Position numbers and translations under genes: made by a program. A stretch of 32,754 nucleotides of DNA from Candidatus Latescibacterota bacterium (GTDB taxonomy: Bacteria; Latescibacterota; UBA2968; UBA8231): positions 1 through 32,754 of the forward strand of contig JAJEFJ010000029.1 of assembly GCA_022820485.1 (NCBI GenBank), given 5' to 3'. Below, in pieces: positions 23,578 through 31,980 of the stretch. Positions within the stretch are counted from its first letter, which is position 1. The number at the start of each line of letters is the position of its first letter. The notes beneath the pieces are model-generated. The model worked only from the letters and a program-made list of their open reading frames with translations. It did not search any database and was not told where the DNA came from.

Positions 23578-25185
23578 TCAAAACTGCCGCTCGCCATCAA
23601 TAGCTGCATCCCAACGCTGCGAGTACAAATAATCCATCGCGGCCTGCGTAGCGGTAGGCGAGCCAATCTGTTGCAGGGCACTGAGCGCGAACGCGCCCAC
23701 GTGACCGCAAGAGTCGTCTAGCGCCCTGAAGAGTTGGGGTTCTAACGGAGCCGCGGCTTGGCCCAGTTGGGCGCACGCTATCGCCGCGTTGGTCCGCACC
23801 TGATCGCGCGGCACCCAACGGCGACCAGCTTCCTCCTGCCAGTCTGGATGATCGGCCGAGAGCATTCGCCCCAAGGCTTCCACTGGTACGCCTTGCGCGA
23901 TATTCCCCAGCGCCACGAGGGCCGTGCGCACCAAGCGATGCGAGCCATCTTCGAGGCTCTGCGTCAACGCCGGGACTGCTGCTACCGCGTGCGAATCCAT
24001 CTCGCCGAGAGCAAAGGCGGCGTTGACTTGAGTCCACTCGCTTTCGTCCGCCAACAGCTCACAAAGCGCCTCGACCGCAGGCTCGCCGACGGCCGCCAAA
24101 GCCTGCGCCGCGTCTTCCATGTTAGTCGCCCCCTCGTTCCAAGCGGGCGGGGCCTCGTGTTGGTCGGCCTCGCGACCTGCGGCGCGCAACGCTTTGGCCA
24201 ACGGCGCGACCGCGGGCTCGCCGATTGCGCCCAGCGCGTAGGTCGCGGCCGTGCGCATGGCTTGGTAATCGGTGCCCAAGCACTCGACGAGCACTGGCAC
24301 GGCGGCCGCCGCATCAACGCCGAATCCAGCCAATTGCTGTGCCGCCGCCAGCCGTTGCGCTAAATCTACCTCTGGATCGAGTTGGGCGATGAGTACCGCC
24401 ACATCCCCAGCAGCCTGTGGCCAGCTATCGTAGCGATCCCGCTTGCCGCAGAGCCAGTCCCAAGTATGCGCCCAAGCCAGTTCCAGATCGTAGGGCACCT
24501 CAATCTGTTGGGGCTTTTGCCAGTGCATGCTTTTGCAGTCCCAAGTCGGTGCCGTCGGCTCAGAGGCCCGCATGTAGATGAACTTGATCATGTGCCGATG
24601 CCTCGGCAGCAGGCTGACGCCGGCCGCGTGACCCACGTCGAAGTGCGTCAGCGACACCGTGCCGGCCCGGCCAGCCAATGGCAAGGCGCGCGCCCGATCC
24701 TCATCGGTCAGTCCCCGATTGAACTGCGTCCCCGGAATCACGTGCGTCGGCCCCAATTCAACCGGCGAATCCTGCGGATAGTACATGATCCGCGCATAGC
24801 GCAGATAGTGCTGGCGCGGATGGCCCATCGGCGTGTACCCATCCTGATGGCAGTTGCGGCGCAGCCTTTCCTCGGCCTCGGCCGCGGGCACGGATTCCTC
24901 CACCGGCTTGAGGGGATGGCAGTAGCGGTGCGGATGCTCCAAGTAATTCGGACCTAAGACGCTGATGAGCGCGCCGCGCACCTCGGGCGCATTGAGCACG
25001 TGGCGCATAGCGGGTACGCGTGGCAGGATGTTGTTGCCCGGATTTAGCTCGGAGTCGATGATTTGGTTGAGCCGCTCATAGCACGCTTCGTGCGTCCCCT
25101 CGGGCACGGTCGGCTCAAAGACCAGATAGCCATTGACGATAAACTCGCGCATCTGCTCGTCGGTGAGCAGGATCGGGTCGGTCAT
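23578..25185 (-). CDS. Phytanoyl-CoA dioxygenase (PhyH)-like domain fused to HEAT repeats
   Basis: 535 residues. Residues 1-240 match the PhyH Fe(II)/2-oxoglutarate oxygenase fold: His113-x-Asp115 in NCHQDG, a jelly-roll segment with ELGPTHVIPGTQFNR, and a distal His186 in THFDVGHAAG, with an Arg-containing strand after it. From about residue 280 to the end are HEAT/PBS-type helical repeats (AMRTAATYALGAIGEPAVAPL, TQVNAAFALGEMDSHAVAAV, RTALVALGNIAQGV). The hydroxylase substrate is unknown; HEAT repeats suggest a protein partner or substrate docking. AAGGAG precedes the ATG at 25185. It starts 36 nt after the NAD+ synthase stop and is the last gene of that operon. Confidence 0.88.
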   Translation of the reverse strand: MTDPILLTDEQMREFIVNGYLVFEPTVPEGTHEACYERLNQIIDSELNPGNNILPRVPAMRHVLNAPEVRGALISVLGPNYLEHPHRYCHPLKPVEESVPAAEAEERLRRNCHQDGYTPMGHPRQHYLRYARIMYYPQDSPVELGPTHVIPGTQFNRGLTDEDRARALPLAGRAGTVSLTHFDVGHAAGVSLLPRHRHMIKFIYMRASEPTAPTWDCKSMHWQKPQQIEVPYDLELAWAHTWDWLCGKRDRYDSWPQAAGDVAVLIAQLDPEVDLAQRLAAAQQLAGFGVDAAAAVPVLVECLGTDYQAMRTAATYALGAIGEPAVAPLAKALRAAGREADQHEAPPAWNEGATNMEDAAQALAAVGEPAVEALCELLADESEWTQVNAAFALGEMDSHAVAAVPALTQSLEDGSHRLVRTALVALGNIAQGVPVEALGRMLSADHPDWQEEAGRRWVPRDQVRTNAAIACAQLGQAAAPLEPQLFRALDDSCGHVGAFALSALQQIGSPTATQAAMDYLYSQRWDAAIDGERQF

Positions 25186-25221
25186 AAGACAAGCTCCTTC
25201 ACTGTTGAAACGTCCTGCCGT

Positions 25222-27117
25222 TCAAATCCGCACCTTCAGGGCCTCGGCCTTTAGCTGTTCGCAGCGCCGCGGCGCGTACGGGGGCTGTTGGGTCTCGCGT
25301 AAATCAAAGCCAAAGGCGCGCTTGCTCAAAACGATGACCGGCGGCGCTTGAATCCGCTTGAAGTAGTTGATCCGCACTTGGCGCTCCACCCATTCGAGAT
25401 CTTCGATCCAACTGCGCGCGTCCGGGAAGTACGCGCGAAAGCGCGCCGCGTCGTCCCACTCCAACTTTTCTAGCAACACGCCCTCTATAAACCACTGCAA
25501 CAAATCGCTGCTGTGCCGCCGGTATTCGATGAACTGCCGCAGCACGGCGTCGTGGTAGCCGTACTTAATCGGGTCGCCCAAACCCTGCGTCACGTCTTGG
25601 GCCTCAGATAACTCAGCGCTGGGCACCACCGAGCCGTCGAGCAAATTCTCCGGCACCACGCTGCGGCCATAAACACTCTCATTGAGAAAGCGCGCCAGCG
25701 CAAAGACCTGCACCTTGTACAGGTCGGCAATCGGAGCCACTGCGCCGCTGACATCCCCGTAGAGCGTGGCGTAGCCCAAGGCGACTTCGGTCTTGTTGCC
25801 GTTGGACGTGAACACGAGTCCGTATTTGGCCGCCAAGCCGGAGAGCACATCGGCAAAGCGGATGCGCGCCTGCACGTTTTCATCCACCAACCGAGTGTAC
25901 TCGCCCCGGCCCACGGAAAATTCTGTGCCTTGCACGAGCGCGGCGACGGCCTCGTACAGCGATTCTATCGGGCAGCAAAGGTAATCAACGCCCAGCGCGG
26001 CGCACAACGAGCGGGCATTGTCTTGGGTAACCGCGGCATTAAAACGCGTCGGCATATTGACCGCAAACACGCGCTCCGGGCCAAAGGCGCGCTCCAGCAG
26101 ACAACAAACCACGCTGGAGTCCACGCCGCCGCTCGTCGCAATGAGGAATTTGCTCTCCGCACCGCGCACGTCGTCGAGGTGCCGTAGCCCGGTGAGGATG
26201 CCCTCGTACTGAGCTTCGATCTCGCTTTGAGGCGGCGCGACCTCGCCGCGACCCGTGAGCACGAGCTGTTCCCGCCACGGACGCGCGCGGCACGCAATAT
26301 CTCCGCTGGCCGCGTACGCCGTGCTGTCCCCGTCAAACACAATGATGTTCTTGCCATTGTTTTGCGCCCCAACTTGGTTGACGTAGAAAAACGGCAGGGG
26401 CGAACGCGCCAGTATCTGGCGCACCACGCGGTTGCGCTTGTCACTTTTTTGCCAAGTAAAGGGCGAGGACGAGAGGTTGAATACGGCCTCGGCCCCACGG
26501 CGGCGATACAGCGCGAGCGTGTCGAGGGGCTCGCCGCTGTGGCAGTAGTCCTCGCACCACATGTCCTCGCACAGTTGCACGCCAAAGCTAAAGGGCTGCC
26601 CGTCCTTGAGCCGCACCTGGTACGGATGCAGCCAGTCCTCCAGCGACCGCCCCTCGGCCTCAGCCAAGTGGCGCAGCGAGAAAAAGTGCCGGTCGTCGTC
26701 AAAAAATCGGTAGTTGGGATGCAGGGTCTTGGGCTGGACGCCGCAGGGCAGCCCGGTGGGCACGGCTTCGCGCACCACATATTCGCCGTTGGCGCACACA
26801 TAGACGGCATTGTACTTGCGCCGCCGTCCATCCTGGCCCTTGTGAACTGGGTCCACCGCCACATTGCCAAAGACTACAGTTAATTCGGTACTAGCCCGAC
26901 AAATCTCGTCGCTGTACGCGGCAAAATCCTCGACGTAAGCGTCCATCTCCCACAAGTCGCCGAGGATATAGCCGCTGATGCACAGTTCGGAAAACACCAC
27001 GACCTCAGCGCCGGCCTCCCGCGCTTGCGCGATAAAGGCCAGCATCCGCTCCGCATTCAGGTCGGGTCGCCCGGGCTTGACCTCCATCTGCACCAAGGCG
27101 ATTGCGGGCAGACCCAT
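25222..27117 (-). CDS. nadE: Glutamine-dependent NAD+ synthetase
   Basis: 631 residues from the ATG at 27117. The N-terminal nitrilase-type glutaminase domain has the triad Glu44 (VFSELCISGY), Lys130 (QPKTLHPNYRFF) and Cys183 (VQLCEDMW). The C-terminal synthetase domain has the PP-loop SGGVDSS at about 329-335, then TRFNAAVTQDNARSL and TSNGNKTEVALGYATLYGD. It converts nicotinate adenine dinucleotide to NAD+ with ATP, taking ammonia from glutamine. The start is chosen because this ATG overlaps the aminotransferase stop as TGATG; the in-frame ATG at 27153 lies inside that gene. It is the last step of the salvage route encoded by this operon. Confidence 0.95.
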   Translation of the reverse strand: MGLPAIALVQMEVKPGRPDLNAERMLAFIAQAREAGAEVVVFSELCISGYILGDLWEMDAYVEDFAAYSDEICRASTELTVVFGNVAVDPVHKGQDGRRRKYNAVYVCANGEYVVREAVPTGLPCGVQPKTLHPNYRFFDDDRHFFSLRHLAEAEGRSLEDWLHPYQVRLKDGQPFSFGVQLCEDMWCEDYCHSGEPLDTLALYRRRGAEAVFNLSSSPFTWQKSDKRNRVVRQILARSPLPFFYVNQVGAQNNGKNIIVFDGDSTAYAASGDIACRARPWREQLVLTGRGEVAPPQSEIEAQYEGILTGLRHLDDVRGAESKFLIATSGGVDSSVVCCLLERAFGPERVFAVNMPTRFNAAVTQDNARSLCAALGVDYLCCPIESLYEAVAALVQGTEFSVGRGEYTRLVDENVQARIRFADVLSGLAAKYGLVFTSNGNKTEVALGYATLYGDVSGAVAPIADLYKVQVFALARFLNESVYGRSVVPENLLDGSVVPSAELSEAQDVTQGLGDPIKYGYHDAVLRQFIEYRRHSSDLLQWFIEGVLLEKLEWDDAARFRAYFPDARSWIEDLEWVERQVRINYFKRIQAPPVIVLSKRAFGFDLRETQQPPYAPRRCEQLKAEALKVRI

Positions 27118-28244
27118 CAGGCCATCACGGGGACCCGAGCCTCGTGGATGCACTCGGCCAACAGCGGCACGCCCTCGCGGACCGCCTCCAGCGAGGCAAA
27201 GCCAAAGGCGAGGCGGATGGCCGGCACGTCCTCGCGCCGGATGTGGAAGCCCTGCCCCCGCGCCACCACAATGCCGCGCTCAGCGCACAGGGCCATCAGG
27301 CGATCGCGATCCACATCTTCGGGGAACTCGATCCATAGAAACATGCCACCCACTGGCCGCGACCACGTGCAGAGGTCACCCGCGTTTTCTTCAAGACCAG
27401 CGAAGACCGCGTCGCGCTTTTCCTTGAGAATGGCATTGGTCTCTGCTAGGTGCTGCCACAGCCGGTCGCGGAACAGAGCCCCACAGATAGCAGCCGCCAG
27501 CAAGCTATTCCCCCCGTCGTAGCGGCGGTTGAGGATCCGCCCCAGCATGGGCGGCCGAGCCAGCAAATAGCCCAACCGCACACCGGGCCCCAAAATTTTG
27601 GACAGCGAGCCGATGTACAAGACGTTGGGGCTGTCGTCGAGCGCGTAGAGCGCCGGCTCTTCCGGCCCCTCAAAATGCACGTCGCCGTAGCAGTTGTCTT
27701 CCACCACAATGGTCTCGTAGTAGCGCGCCACTTCGAGCAGTTCGAGGCGGCGCTGTCTTGGCATGACCGAGCCGGTGGGGTTCTGGTAGGTCGCCAAGGT
27801 ATAAATAAAGCGCGGCAGAGTGCCCTTGCGGCGCAAATCCGCCAACACGTCGGCCAGCGCATCGACGCGCATACCCTGTTCGTCGAGCGGCACCCCGACC
27901 AACTCGGCCCCCAACCGCTTGTACGCGCCAATCGTCCCAGAATACGTCAGTTCCTCGGTGACGATCACGTCTCCCGGCCCTTCCATCAGCGCCTCGGCTA
28001 CCAGCGTAACTGCCTGCATGGAGCCGTTCATCAACGCGATGTGGTCGGCGGACACGTCTATGCCCTCGCGCTTGGATTCGCGCATAGCCATGACCTCGCG
28101 CAAGCCCTGATGGCCCATGTCGCCGGGATAGTTCACCAGCGTCGCACCTAATTCGCGCACGGCTTCACTAGCGGCCTCTGCCAGCGCCTCCGTGGGAAAC
28201 GAGCCAGGGTCTGTGCGTCCACTGCCAAAATCGTATGTGCTCAT
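27117..28244 (-). CDS. PLP-dependent fold-type I aminotransferase
   Basis: 375 residues. Typical elements of class I/II aminotransferases are present: YPGDMGHQGLRE, the NPTG block (ATYQNPTGSVMPRQ), VVEDNCYGD with the pyridine-binding Asp, the Schiff-base Lys216 in GSLSKILGPGVRLGY, and a C-terminal Arg in AIRLAFG. The sequence is closest in feel to the MocR/2-aminoadipate aminotransferase group, without the DNA-binding domain. AAGGAG lies before the ATG at 28244, 12 nt after the phosphoribosyltransferase stop. It lies in the middle of an NAD-salvage operon with a TGATG overlap into nadE, although an aminotransferase has no known step in that route. Its substrate is unknown. Confidence 0.9.
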   Translation of the reverse strand: MSTYDFGSGRTDPGSFPTEALAEAASEAVRELGATLVNYPGDMGHQGLREVMAMRESKREGIDVSADHIALMNGSMQAVTLVAEALMEGPGDVIVTEELTYSGTIGAYKRLGAELVGVPLDEQGMRVDALADVLADLRRKGTLPRFIYTLATYQNPTGSVMPRQRRLELLEVARYYETIVVEDNCYGDVHFEGPEEPALYALDDSPNVLYIGSLSKILGPGVRLGYLLARPPMLGRILNRRYDGGNSLLAAAICGALFRDRLWQHLAETNAILKEKRDAVFAGLEENAGDLCTWSRPVGGMFLWIEFPEDVDRDRLMALCAERGIVVARGQGFHIRREDVPAIRLAFGFASLEAVREGVPLLAECIHEARVPVMA

Positions 28245-28256
28245 AACATGCTCCTT

Positions 28257-29258
28257 TTAGAGTTCCAATCGCTTGAGCCGGGGGTTTTCAGTAAGCCCCG
28301 GTATCCGCCCCCGCTTGGCCACGGGCTGGCCTTCTACTTCCTTGATGTCCGCAGTAAAATCAATCGCCGAGGCGGCGCTGATCGCACTGCCGACCCCAAA
28401 GGCGTCCACGGGCGCTCCTGCCGCCCGGAAATAGCCGATGCGCTCGGCGTCCAAGCCGCCGGAGACCGCGATCTTTACATGGCTATGCCCGGCTTGGTCG
28501 AGTCGCGCACGCACCTCCGCGACCAACTCGGCTGTGACGCGACCGCGCTCGCTGGGAGTATCCAGCCGCACTCCCCATAGCTTCTCACCTAGAGCTTCTG
28601 CCAACCGCAGGCTCTCCTCAGCTTCGTCCTTAAAGGTGTCAACCAGCGCGATGCGCTCGACCTCGGCGTCGATGTGGCAGTCGAAAGCCTCTGCCGCCCT
28701 TAGCGTGTCGCCGAAGCACAAGATCAAGGCGTGGGACATAGTCCCGGTTGCCTCAATGCCAGCGAGAGCGGCCCCCTGCGGAGTGGCGCATCCAACGCAT
28801 CCCCCGACGATGGCCGCGTATTCCATCCGGGCGCTGACCTCTGGGTGGACGTGCCGAGCGCCGAAGCTGATGATCGGCACCCCGTCGGCCGCAGCCACGC
28901 ATTCCGCCGCGGCTGTGGCCCACCCCGTCTCGCTGCTGAGCATCCCCAACAGCGCTGTCTCGTACAGACCGAATTCCCGATAGGGCGCACGAATCCGCAG
29001 TACAACTTCGCGCGGCTCGATCCAATCCCCTTCGTCCAAGCTCCACACCTCGGCCTCCTCGCCAAGCACCTGTCGCAAGAGGGCCTGCGCCTCGCGCATA
29101 CCGCAGATCAGAGCGTGCCGCCGAGTAAACACCTCCATCGCCACGACCGGATTGAGCTGTTCGGCCGCGAGGATGTCGCAACCTCGGCGGAAGTAAATAT
29201 CCGCGTTGTCGCCCGCCAGCGTCGCAGCCGAGGGCGCGTATAGGTCGCGCTCTACCAT
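28257..29258 (-). CDS. pncB: Nicotinate phosphoribosyltransferase
   Basis: 333 residues from the ATG at 29258. Blocks of the family are ISFGARHVHPEVS, EATGTMSHALIL, ALVDTFKDE, GVRLDTPSERG, IAVSGGLDAERI and VDAFGVGSAI, covering the phosphoribosyl-pyrophosphate and base-binding parts of the barrel. It turns nicotinate into nicotinate mononucleotide. The start overlaps the nicotinamidase stop as TGATG; the in-frame ATG at 29312 lies within that gene. Product of the preceding enzyme is its substrate. The protein is on the short side for the family, as in the archaeal and thermophile-type subgroup. Confidence 0.93.
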   Translation of the reverse strand: MVERDLYAPSAATLAGDNADIYFRRGCDILAAEQLNPVVAMEVFTRRHALICGMREAQALLRQVLGEEAEVWSLDEGDWIEPREVVLRIRAPYREFGLYETALLGMLSSETGWATAAAECVAAADGVPIISFGARHVHPEVSARMEYAAIVGGCVGCATPQGAALAGIEATGTMSHALILCFGDTLRAAEAFDCHIDAEVERIALVDTFKDEAEESLRLAEALGEKLWGVRLDTPSERGRVTAELVAEVRARLDQAGHSHVKIAVSGGLDAERIGYFRAAGAPVDAFGVGSAISAASAIDFTADIKEVEGQPVAKRGRIPGLTENPRLKRLEL

Positions 29259-29785
29259 CAGCGGTTGGTAACCTGTGCCCCGAGAATTTTTTCTATATGC
29301 CCCAAGGCCCATTCGTGCTGTTGCGGATCAAAGCTGGCCACGCAATCGGCCGGGACCTCGACCGGATAGTCGCGATTGCGCAGCCCGGCCACCGTGTGCA
29401 GGACGCAAATATCCGTGCAATCGCCCACCACCACGACCTTGTCCGGCGCGAGTTCATCCAACATCGCGGCCAACTCGGTCTCGAAGAAGGCACTGTAGCG
29501 CCGCTTTTTGACGATCTGCGCGTCTTGGGCCAACGGCGCTAGTTCGTCAATGATGTGCTCCTCCTCGCTGCCTTCGATACAGTGCGGAGGAAACATCTCA
29601 AACTCGCGGTCGTTTGCAGTGTGGCTGTCTTGGGTGAAAAACAGCGCGGCCCCAGCGGCCTTTTCGCGCTCGACTCGCGCGGCGATTCGCGGGATGATCT
29701 CCCGTGCGTGATCCCCGCAGTAGAGCGTCCCGTCTGGACGCATAAAGCCGTTCTGCATATCCACGACAATCACGGCATTAGCCAT
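29258..29785 (-). CDS. pncA: Nicotinamidase (PncA, isochorismatase fold)
   Basis: 175 residues. The catalytic triad reads Asp9 (IVVDMQNGF), Lys93 or Lys94 (QIVKKRRYSAF) and Cys127 (GDCTDICVLHT). Metal ligands Asp53 and His55 lie in FTQDSHTAND, and the PPHCIEGS segment typical of nicotinamidases contains His68. It deamidates nicotinamide to nicotinate. It is the first gene of the NAD-salvage operon. AGGAGG precedes the ATG at 29785; immediately upstream lies a repeat-derived region, so the promoter is not clear. Confidence 0.93.
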   Translation of the reverse strand: MANAVIVVDMQNGFMRPDGTLYCGDHAREIIPRIAARVEREKAAGAALFFTQDSHTANDREFEMFPPHCIEGSEEEHIIDELAPLAQDAQIVKKRRYSAFFETELAAMLDELAPDKVVVVGDCTDICVLHTVAGLRNRDYPVEVPADCVASFDPQQHEWALGHIEKILGAQVTNR

Positions 29786-29809
29786 CGCCTAATCCTCCTA
29801 TCCGCAAAA

Positions 29810-29834
29810 ATATAGCAATCCAGAATGATTTGAA
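29810..29834. repeat. Second copy of the MITE-like arm
   Basis: Twenty-five bases beginning ATATAGCAATCCAGAATGAT match the left arm at 22781-22805 with three mismatches. No matching right arm is found, so this copy is incomplete. It is followed by a long palindrome at 29837-29871. Confidence 0.6.
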
Positions 29835-29836
29835 CG

Positions 29837-29871
29837 ATTGTAGGGGGCGGTTTCAAACCGCCCCCTACAAT
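29837..29871. repeat. Perfect 17-bp-arm palindrome (GTAGGGGGCGGTTT type)
   Basis: ATTGTAGGGGGCGGTTT (29837-29853) and its reverse complement (29855-29871) flank a single C. This is a dispersed hairpin of a type I recognise from uncultured bacterial genomes. It lies between the hisI-like gene and pncA and could terminate or separate their transcripts, but it has no clear T-run. Confidence 0.7.
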
Positions 29872-29890
29872 GCGTAACGTCAGTTAGAAT

Positions 29891-30316
29891 TCAAACCGGC
29901 TCAAGCCGATCCCCCACGAGCCGCCGGTAGTAACACCCCAACCGCGCCCGACCATCTGCGTCCACGGTGTGGCAGGCCCCCTCTCCTTTGAGCCGGACGC
30001 GGTACATCAGCGAATTTTGCTCGCAGTTGACGCGGATTTCGACCAGTTCGAGCACATTGCCCGAGGTCGCGCCCTTCACCCACAACTCGTTGCGCGACGT
30101 GCTCCAAAATGCGGCCACGCCCTCGCGCCGCGTATAGTTCAGCGCCTCTTCATTAGCGTATCCCACGATCAGCACCTCGCCGCTATCCACGTCCTGCGCC
30201 ACCACCGGCACCAAGCCCTCGCCACAGGCCGCGGCCTTCTGCAACTTGCCAAAATCCAAGGCCAACTGCTGCCCTTCCTCCACTTCCTCATGTGTCATAT
30301 TCTCTCGTTTAACCAC
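29891..30316 (-). CDS. hisI: Phosphoribosyl-AMP cyclohydrolase-like protein (HisI family), divergent
   Basis: 141 residues. The body matches HisI: VPVVAQDVDSGEVLIVGYANEEAL, AAFWSTSRNELWVKGATSGN, and GACHT followed later by GCYYR for zinc. In the usual Mg-binding motif with three Asp (DCDxD), this protein reads NCEQN, so the acids are altered. HisI opens the ring of phosphoribosyl-AMP in histidine synthesis. No other his gene is in the window. The start is GTG at 30316 with GGAG six bases before it, ahead of an ATG six codons further in. It runs divergently from the alcohol dehydrogenase, with 91 nt between them. Confidence 0.8.
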   Translation of the reverse strand: MVKRENMTHEEVEEGQQLALDFGKLQKAAACGEGLVPVVAQDVDSGEVLIVGYANEEALNYTRREGVAAFWSTSRNELWVKGATSGNVLELVEIRVNCEQNSLMYRVRLKGEGACHTVDADGRARLGCYYRRLVGDRLEPV

Positions 30317-30353
30317 GACGATCTCCTATTGTCAGACTCCTTTTAACTAGACC

Positions 30354-30383
30354 TTGCCTCCCTCTCCAAGTCAAGCCTATATT
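30354..30383 (+). promoter_or_regulatory. Candidate promoter of the iron alcohol dehydrogenase
   Basis: TTGCCT (30354-30359) and TATATT (30378-30383) are separated by 18 bp and lie 25 bases before the ATG at 30408. The fit is moderate. Confidence 0.35.
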
Positions 30384-30407
30384 CCCCGCCCGAAAGGACA
30401 AAACCCT

Positions 30408-31682
30408 ATGCTGCTCGACACTGCCTACGAAATCGCCACCTCCAACATCCGCTTCGGTCCGGGCACCACCAAGGAGATCGGCATGGATCTCAAGGACCGG
30501 GGCCTGAAGCGAGTCATGGTATTGACCGACCCAAACTTGCGCGAGCAAGCACCCGTGCAGACGGCCTTGGCGGCCATTGCCAAGGCGGGCGTCGAGTACG
30601 CGCTGTTCGACCAAGTGCGCGTCGAGCCAACCGACGCCTCGTTCAAGGCGGCGATTGAGTTCGCTCAACAAGGGTTTGACGGGTTCGTCGCCATCGGCGG
30701 CGGATCGGTGATGGACACGGCCAAAGCCGCCAACGTGTACACCACGTACCCGGCCGATTTCCTCACCTACGTCAACGCGCCCATCGGCCGGGGCGAGCCA
30801 GTGCCCGGCCCGCTCAAGCCGCTGATCGCCGTTCCCACCACCGCTGGCACCGGCAGCGAGACCACGGGCGTGGCGATTTTCGATTTCGTCGAGATGAAAG
30901 CCAAGACCGGCATGGCCCACCGCTACATGCGCCCGACCTTGGGCATCGTCGATCCAGACAACACGCGCTCCATGCCGCCGCAGGTGGCTGCTTCAACCGG
31001 CCTCGACGTACTCTCACACGCCTTGGAATCCTACACGGCCCTCCCATTTGACCAGCGACCCCGACCCGACCGGCCCCAATTGCGACCGGCCTACCAAGGC
31101 TCAAATCCCGTCAGCGACTTGTGGGCGTTGGAGGCTTTGCGCTTGGTGGAGCAATTTTTGCCCCGCGCCGTGGCCGACCCCAGCGACGACGAGGCCCGCA
31201 GTGCCATGTGCTTGGCCGCGGCCCTCGCCGGCATTGGCTTTGGCAACGCCGGCGTCCACTTGCCGCACGGCATGTCCTATCCAGTGGCCGGCATGGTAGA
31301 AAGCTATGTGCCCGAGGGATACGCCATCGACTACCCGCTGGTGCCGCACGGGTTTGCCGTGATCGTCAACTCGCCGGCGGTCTTCCGCTTCACCGCTCCG
31401 ACTTGCCCCCAGCGGCATCTGCGGGCGGCCGAGGTCTTGGGGGCCGATTGCACCGGAGCGAAAGACGAGGACGCGGGCGCGATCTTAGCCGACCGCATCG
31501 TCTCACTAATGCGCCAACTCGGCGCACCTAACGGCCTCAGCGCCCTCGGCTACGGGAGCCAGCACATCCCGGCCCTTGTCGAAGGCACGCTGCCGCAACA
31601 CCGAGTGACCAAGCTCTCGCCGCGAGCGGCAGATGAGGAGGAACTGGCAGGAATCTTTGAGGACGCGCTGAGCTACTGGTAG
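30408..31682 (+). CDS. Iron-containing alcohol dehydrogenase, hydroxyacid-oxoacid transhydrogenase type
   Basis: 424 residues from the ATG at 30408, which has AAGGA ten bases upstream; a TTG at 30354 in frame is not supported. The NAD-binding GGGSVMDTAKA and TTAGTGSETT segments are present. Metal ligands can be read in GLDVLSHALES (Asp, His), VHLPHGMSYPV (His) and PLVPHGF (His). The stretch RPAYQGSNPVSDLWALEALRL is characteristic of hydroxyacid-oxoacid transhydrogenases such as ADHFE1, which move a hydride from 4-hydroxybutyrate-like hydroxyacids to 2-oxoglutarate. The gene is alone in its direction here. A long palindrome follows 28 bp after its stop. Confidence 0.9.
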   Translation: MLLDTAYEIATSNIRFGPGTTKEIGMDLKDRGLKRVMVLTDPNLREQAPVQTALAAIAKAGVEYALFDQVRVEPTDASFKAAIEFAQQGFDGFVAIGGGSVMDTAKAANVYTTYPADFLTYVNAPIGRGEPVPGPLKPLIAVPTTAGTGSETTGVAIFDFVEMKAKTGMAHRYMRPTLGIVDPDNTRSMPPQVAASTGLDVLSHALESYTALPFDQRPRPDRPQLRPAYQGSNPVSDLWALEALRLVEQFLPRAVADPSDDEARSAMCLAAALAGIGFGNAGVHLPHGMSYPVAGMVESYVPEGYAIDYPLVPHGFAVIVNSPAVFRFTAPTCPQRHLRAAEVLGADCTGAKDEDAGAILADRIVSLMRQLGAPNGLSALGYGSQHIPALVEGTLPQHRVTKLSPRAADEEELAGIFEDALSYW

Positions 31683-31709
31683 GAAGCTGCTTTTAAGCAA
31701 TCTTGCGAT

Positions 31710-31748
31710 TTATTCAACAAATTCGTTGACAACGGTTTTGTTGAATAA
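31710..31748. terminator. 39-bp palindrome after the alcohol dehydrogenase gene
   Basis: TTATTCAACAAA (31710-31721) and TTTGTTGAATAA (31737-31748) form perfect 12-bp arms. Inside them CGTTG-A-CAACG adds a further symmetric stem, so the whole is a near-perfect palindrome centred on 31729. It may act as a terminator in either direction, but its AT-rich form without a T-run also fits a protein-binding site. Confidence 0.45.
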
Positions 31749-31940
31749 GGAAGAAGCCGTGAGATCATCGCTCAGCCGCTGGGTAAGCGGCGATAGTTCG
31801 GTTGCAGCCATCATTTTACGACCTGACCTTACGCAGCTTTTGTCCCCAACTTTCCCATCCTTGTATCCTTTCCGCTACACTCCAGCGCCTAATATCCCCT
31901 TCCTCCCCACTGAGCCGTCGCCGTGGCACGATTCTTGCCC

Positions 31941-31966
31941 GTTGCGGGTACCACCCCACCCGCAAC
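31941..31966 (+). promoter_or_regulatory. Hairpin just upstream of the Rpn-family gene
   Basis: GTTGCGGGT (31941-31949) and ACCCGCAAC (31958-31966) form a perfect 9-bp stem with an 8-base loop, ending two bases before the AAGG (31969-31972) that serves the ATG at 31981. It could limit translation or be an operator. Confidence 0.4.
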
Positions 31967-31980
31967 CCAAGGCATGGCTC

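Noticed and set aside
27118..27153. Longer NAD+ synthetase start at 27153
   Set aside because: It would read through the end of the aminotransferase gene; the ATG at 27117 gives a TGATG overlap and begins right at the conserved domain.
29259..29312. Longer nicotinate phosphoribosyltransferase start at 29312
   Set aside because: It overlaps the nicotinamidase C-terminus; the ATG at 29258 overlaps its stop as TGATG and fits the family N-terminus.
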